Shown: positions 62,701-64,000 of the stretch, in pieces
How the letters are laid out: each line of letters opens with the position of its first letter
Numbering within the stretch: position 1 is the stretch's first letter
Source of the DNA: DASXTW01 sp036505215
Lineage (GTDB): Bacteria > Actinomycetota > UBA4738
Length of the DNA stretch: 64,000 nt
Reading direction: 5' to 3'
Assembly (NCBI GenBank): GCA_036505215.1
Contig: DASXTW010000046.1
Span: forward strand, 10,412-74,411
Program-made: the position numbers and the translations under genes
Notes under the pieces: generated by a model
Told to the model about the DNA's origin: nothing
The model's input: only the letters and a program-made list of their open reading frames with translations
Databases searched by the model: none

Positions 62701-63153
62701 CTCGGGCCTGGCCTGAAGGGTCACCACGGCCTCACCTGTGTTCACACCGACACGAACGGCCAGGTCCAGCCCGGCAGCCTCCTGGTTCAGCTCGGCTACG
62801 GCCTCGAGGACTCGGAGCCCCGTTCTGACTGCTCGCTCAGGGTCGTCCTCGTGGGCCACGGGGGCCCCGAAGAGGGCCATCACTGCGTCGCCCACGAACT
62901 TCTCGACCCTGCCACCGAAACGCTCGACTTCCGAACGGACTCTGGTGTGGTAGGGATGCAGCGCAGCCCGGACGTCCTCCGGATCGGCTTGGTCGGACCG
63001 TGCAGTGAATCCGACCAAGTCACAGAAGAGGACCGTGACGACTTTCCGTTCCTCCAAACGGGGAGGGGTACCAACGGCGAGGGCAGCGCCACATGCGTTG
63101 CAGAAGCGGGCGTCTTCGGGGTTCTCCCTGCCGCAGCTCGAACAAATGAGCAC
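59707..63153 (-). CDS. Adenylate cyclase with zinc ribbon, AAA ATPase and TPR repeats
   Basis: 1148 residues from GTG 63153. Order: a zinc ribbon (CSSCGRENPEDARFCNACG, residues 4-22), a class III cyclase domain (about 35-205), a linker, an AAA/STAND-type ATPase (about 230-600) with GEPGVGKSR (Walker A) and LVLVFEDLHWGDP (Walker B), and helical TPR-like repeats to the end. The cyclase keeps both metal Asp (FCDLVGFT, GDAVMALF), the Lys of EKFVGD and the Asn/Arg of NTAARLQ, so it should make cAMP. The ATPase-TPR part is built like a ligand-gated STAND switch. No signal peptide or membrane helix is present. Confidence 0.93.
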   Translation of the reverse strand: MLICSSCGRENPEDARFCNACGAALAVGTPPRLEERKVVTVLFCDLVGFTARSDQADPEDVRAALHPYHTRVRSEVERFGGRVEKFVGDAVMALFGAPVAHEDDPERAVRTGLRVLEAVAELNQEAAGLDLAVRVGVNTGEAVVTLQARPEEGESMAAGDVVNTAARLQQAAPVGAVVVGEITYRATLDTIHYERLKPARVKGKAEPLAIWRALGIRRALGAEIERLPAPFVGREDDLALLKQTFVRTLRESSAQLVTVTGEPGVGKSRLVTEFRASLEGQKGAVSWRQGRCLPYGEGVTFWALGEIVKAHAGILESDGPDEASDKLALSLTALVSDSSERDWIRSRLAPLVGARTPEAAGTVEREESFTAWRRFFEAMASESPLVLVFEDLHWGDPAMLEFVEHLVDWSTGVPLLVICPARPELYERRLGWGGGKKNSTTITLSPLTTQETARLISALLSQAVLPAGTQRALIERSGGNPLYTEEFVRMLFDRGILERRDRVVHVASGVEIPVPETVQALIAARLDTLPSDRKALLHDAAVVGKVFWSGAVSFIGGTQLREVEEGLHELARKELVRPARSSSVRNQAEYSFWHLLVRDVAYGQIPRAARAKKHRAAAEWIEAIAGDRITDHAELLAHHDVQALELTKAAGADGDLAHLEERTRRSLELAGDRAMQLDVGMAESYFRKALELFPPDHTGRVSVLTKAAECAWLSGGFPEAERDYEQAISALRTRGDARGVGAAMVSLSLVHGFRGKTAQARGLLRQVIELLEGEPPGPELAHAYGQIARDMMLSGRSRDCLEWSEKALGLAEELDIPGVDVMARQYRGTSRCELGDLRGIDDLRQALQMSLQYGLGHETVRCHINLADWVWYVEGPAKALEIQRAGIHFGEHRGITGPVLWTKGESLWTLFDLGEWDDLLRTADELIAWDRAHGGTYFGVMALTYRAGVLLWRGRVSEAAALEEEFLARARDIADPQILTPALAVGAVIEQRRGNLLPAVRLVRDLEEATRETPPQFRAQHVAEAARVAVWAGEIGLARRLIEGTAAATTRDQLSVVTAQAVVAEAERNLEESEQLYRQADVGWREFGHALERGLALLGAGRCLLDLKKMTDAEATLREARNIFVGLGTLPLVEDSDALLGAATALTS

Positions 63154-63440
63154 GGTAGAAGCCTAGGACGGAACGGGGCTACCTTCTAGAGGTGGACCTT
63201 GCTGGACGATCCTGAACCGAGTGCCACTTCTCGAGGCGCTCCGCGGGCAGGCTGCGGCAATGAGGCCACGACCCTAGTGACAACCGTCGCGGGCCGGCCA
63301 CGACTCCGTTTCCTCGATCCAGCGTGAGTTAGCGTCCCCCGAGTGGTGCGAATTCGGGGTGGACTTTCGAAGCGGAAATCCCCGTGACGTAGATGGCCAC
63401 CGCGATCCTCAACGACAGGACAGCCGGATGAGGAGGGACG
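63154..63440. other. Interval without genes
   Basis: No supported coding region. A G/C-flanked inverted pair, GGGGTGGACTTTCGAAGCGGAAATCCCC (about 63356-63383; quoted in part), could be the left edge of the insertion-sequence remnant that follows. The rest has stop codons in all frames. Confidence 0.5.
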
Positions 63441-63539
63441 ATGGCCACCGCCAGGATGGACGTCAGCTCGTTCGTCGGCAAGGTGCTCGAGGAAGACGAC
63501 GTCGACTTGCTGCGTGAAGGTGTTCGGGGTGCTCTGTGA
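63441..63539 (+). pseudogene. N-terminal remnant of an IS256-type transposase
   Basis: ATG 63441 follows AGGAGGG and opens 32 codons that read MDVSSFVGKVLEEDDVDLLR and end EGVRGAL at TGA 63537. This is the beginning of IS256-family transposases as I remember them (FVGKLLEE..D.LREGVRVLAQAL). Nothing of the rest of a transposase follows, so the element is truncated and dead. The match is from memory, not from a search. Confidence 0.5.
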
Positions 63540-63545
63540 TGAGCC

Positions 63546-63722
63546 GCGGAGTTTCTCTGGCAATACGTCCACAGCACCCCGTTGGCAGCGGCCGTCGCAC
63601 AGATCGACGACGTCGGCCGCACCGCGTTGGAGCGCGATGTCGTGGCCGGATGGCGGTCGTTCGTGAAGGACGGGACCCTCGCGGACGACGTAAGCGTCGT
63701 CCTGACGACTGCGCGGAAGTGA
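63546..63722 (+). pseudogene. C-terminal remnant of a SAM-dependent methyltransferase
   Basis: The same frame is open again from about 63546 to TGA 63720-63722. It reads EFLWQYVHSTPLAAAVAQID and ends WRSFVKDG...VVLTTARK, the usual final helix and strand of UbiE-type class I methyltransferases. No start or SAM-binding core is present. It was probably cut off when the insertion-sequence piece before it was acquired. Confidence 0.5.
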
Positions 63723-64000
63723 TTAGCCGACGGACTCGATGTTGTCCGAGAAACGGGTAACCGTGCCAACGCCGTCCGAGCCGAGATCGGCTATCGTCCA
63801 TTAGCCGATGGTGTTGAACGACTTGCCGCAGCCCGGGGGCCCACGTCGCCGACGGGGCTGGACTGCGACGATGGGGATGCTCGGAGAGGTCGTCGGCCAA
63901 CGCGTTCAAGAACACGTCACCGGTGACCGTTCTGTGTAACCCTTCCGCTCTGACATCCCAACTAGAGGAGCACTTTGGGCTGGACCCCCGGCCCTCTCGC
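63723..64000. other. Degenerate region at the window edge
   Basis: No intact gene. On the minus strand a short stretch near 63800-63850 can be read as RRGPPGCGKSFNTIG, with a P-loop-like GPPGCGKS, before a stop at about 63803-63805; this could be a scrap of an IS21/IstB- or AAA-type ATPase, but it is too short to rely on. Confidence 0.3.

Noticed and set aside
63463..63915. Minus-strand frame of 150 codons near the right edge
   Set aside because: It runs antisense to the methyltransferase and transposase remnants and has no motif; Arg/Pro-rich shadow.

Overview
The window is high-GC DNA from a bacterium that is almost certainly a member of Actinomycetota. The main evidence is the FhaA-FhaB-PstP-RodA-PbpA-PknA-PknB block (26037-34264), with a tRNA-Leu beside fhaA. 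A CrgA-type septation protein (46894-47133), a fused E2/E1 alpha-ketoglutarate enzyme of the Kgd type (51957-55577) and frequent GTG starts agree with this. A bactofilin, a DUF4446 protein, a LarC homologue and a two-domain ThyX-like protein suggest a lineage away from the well-studied actinomycetes, probably uncultured. The sequence does not allow a finer placement.

Layout. 1-2550: the tail of a gene cut by the window edge, a structured intergenic element, and two overlapping genes that look like the two halves of a cobalamin-independent methionine synthase. 2661-7469: two divergent, paralogous PAS-GGDEF-EAL proteins for cyclic-di-GMP turnover. 7513-11635: a basic membrane protein, a class A penicillin-binding protein and a small membrane operon. 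11662-15152: serS, a bactofilin, a DUF4446 protein and a short LarC. 15166-19891: secreted or membrane proteins of unknown role, an M23 lipoprotein, a Ser/Thr kinase with an outer sensor region, and an RsbW-like anti-sigma kinase. 20100-24431: an FtsX-type ABC exporter with two ATPases. 24548-25929: a double-domain dCTP deaminase-like gene, less GC-rich to the eye than its neighbours, at the 3' end of tRNA-Leu(CAG).

26037-34264 is a tightly coupled operon for phospho-regulated cell-wall growth: two FHA readers, a PP2C phosphatase, a RodA/FtsW glycosyltransferase, its transpeptidase and two PASTA kinases. 34358-46818 is an accessory stretch: ThyX-like protein, MarR regulator with a YceI gene, MMPL transporter, acyl-CoA ligase, an ECF sigma factor fused to a DUF151 (bifunctional nuclease) domain, amidase and penicillin-acylase-type hydrolase. 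46894-63153 holds crgA, zinc-ribbon proteins, a thiolase, a GH3 lipoprotein, kgd, a sugar epimerase, a VOC protein, an AlkB-like oxygenase and a large adenylate cyclase/AAA ATPase/TPR protein. The last 850 bases contain only gene remnants.

The observations I rate highest are these. (1) A two-hairpin element occurs once at each end of the window (185-276 and, inverted, 56675-56768); both stems show compensatory base changes between the copies. (2) The sigma factor-BFN fusion has a strong internal ribosome binding site that could release the BFN half alone. (3) An identical 16-base palindromic operator lies before the amidase/acylase pair and before the thiolase. (4) Paired GTTG-N6-CAAC operators lie between the marR and yceI genes. 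Functions were assigned by recognising motifs by eye, without database searches.
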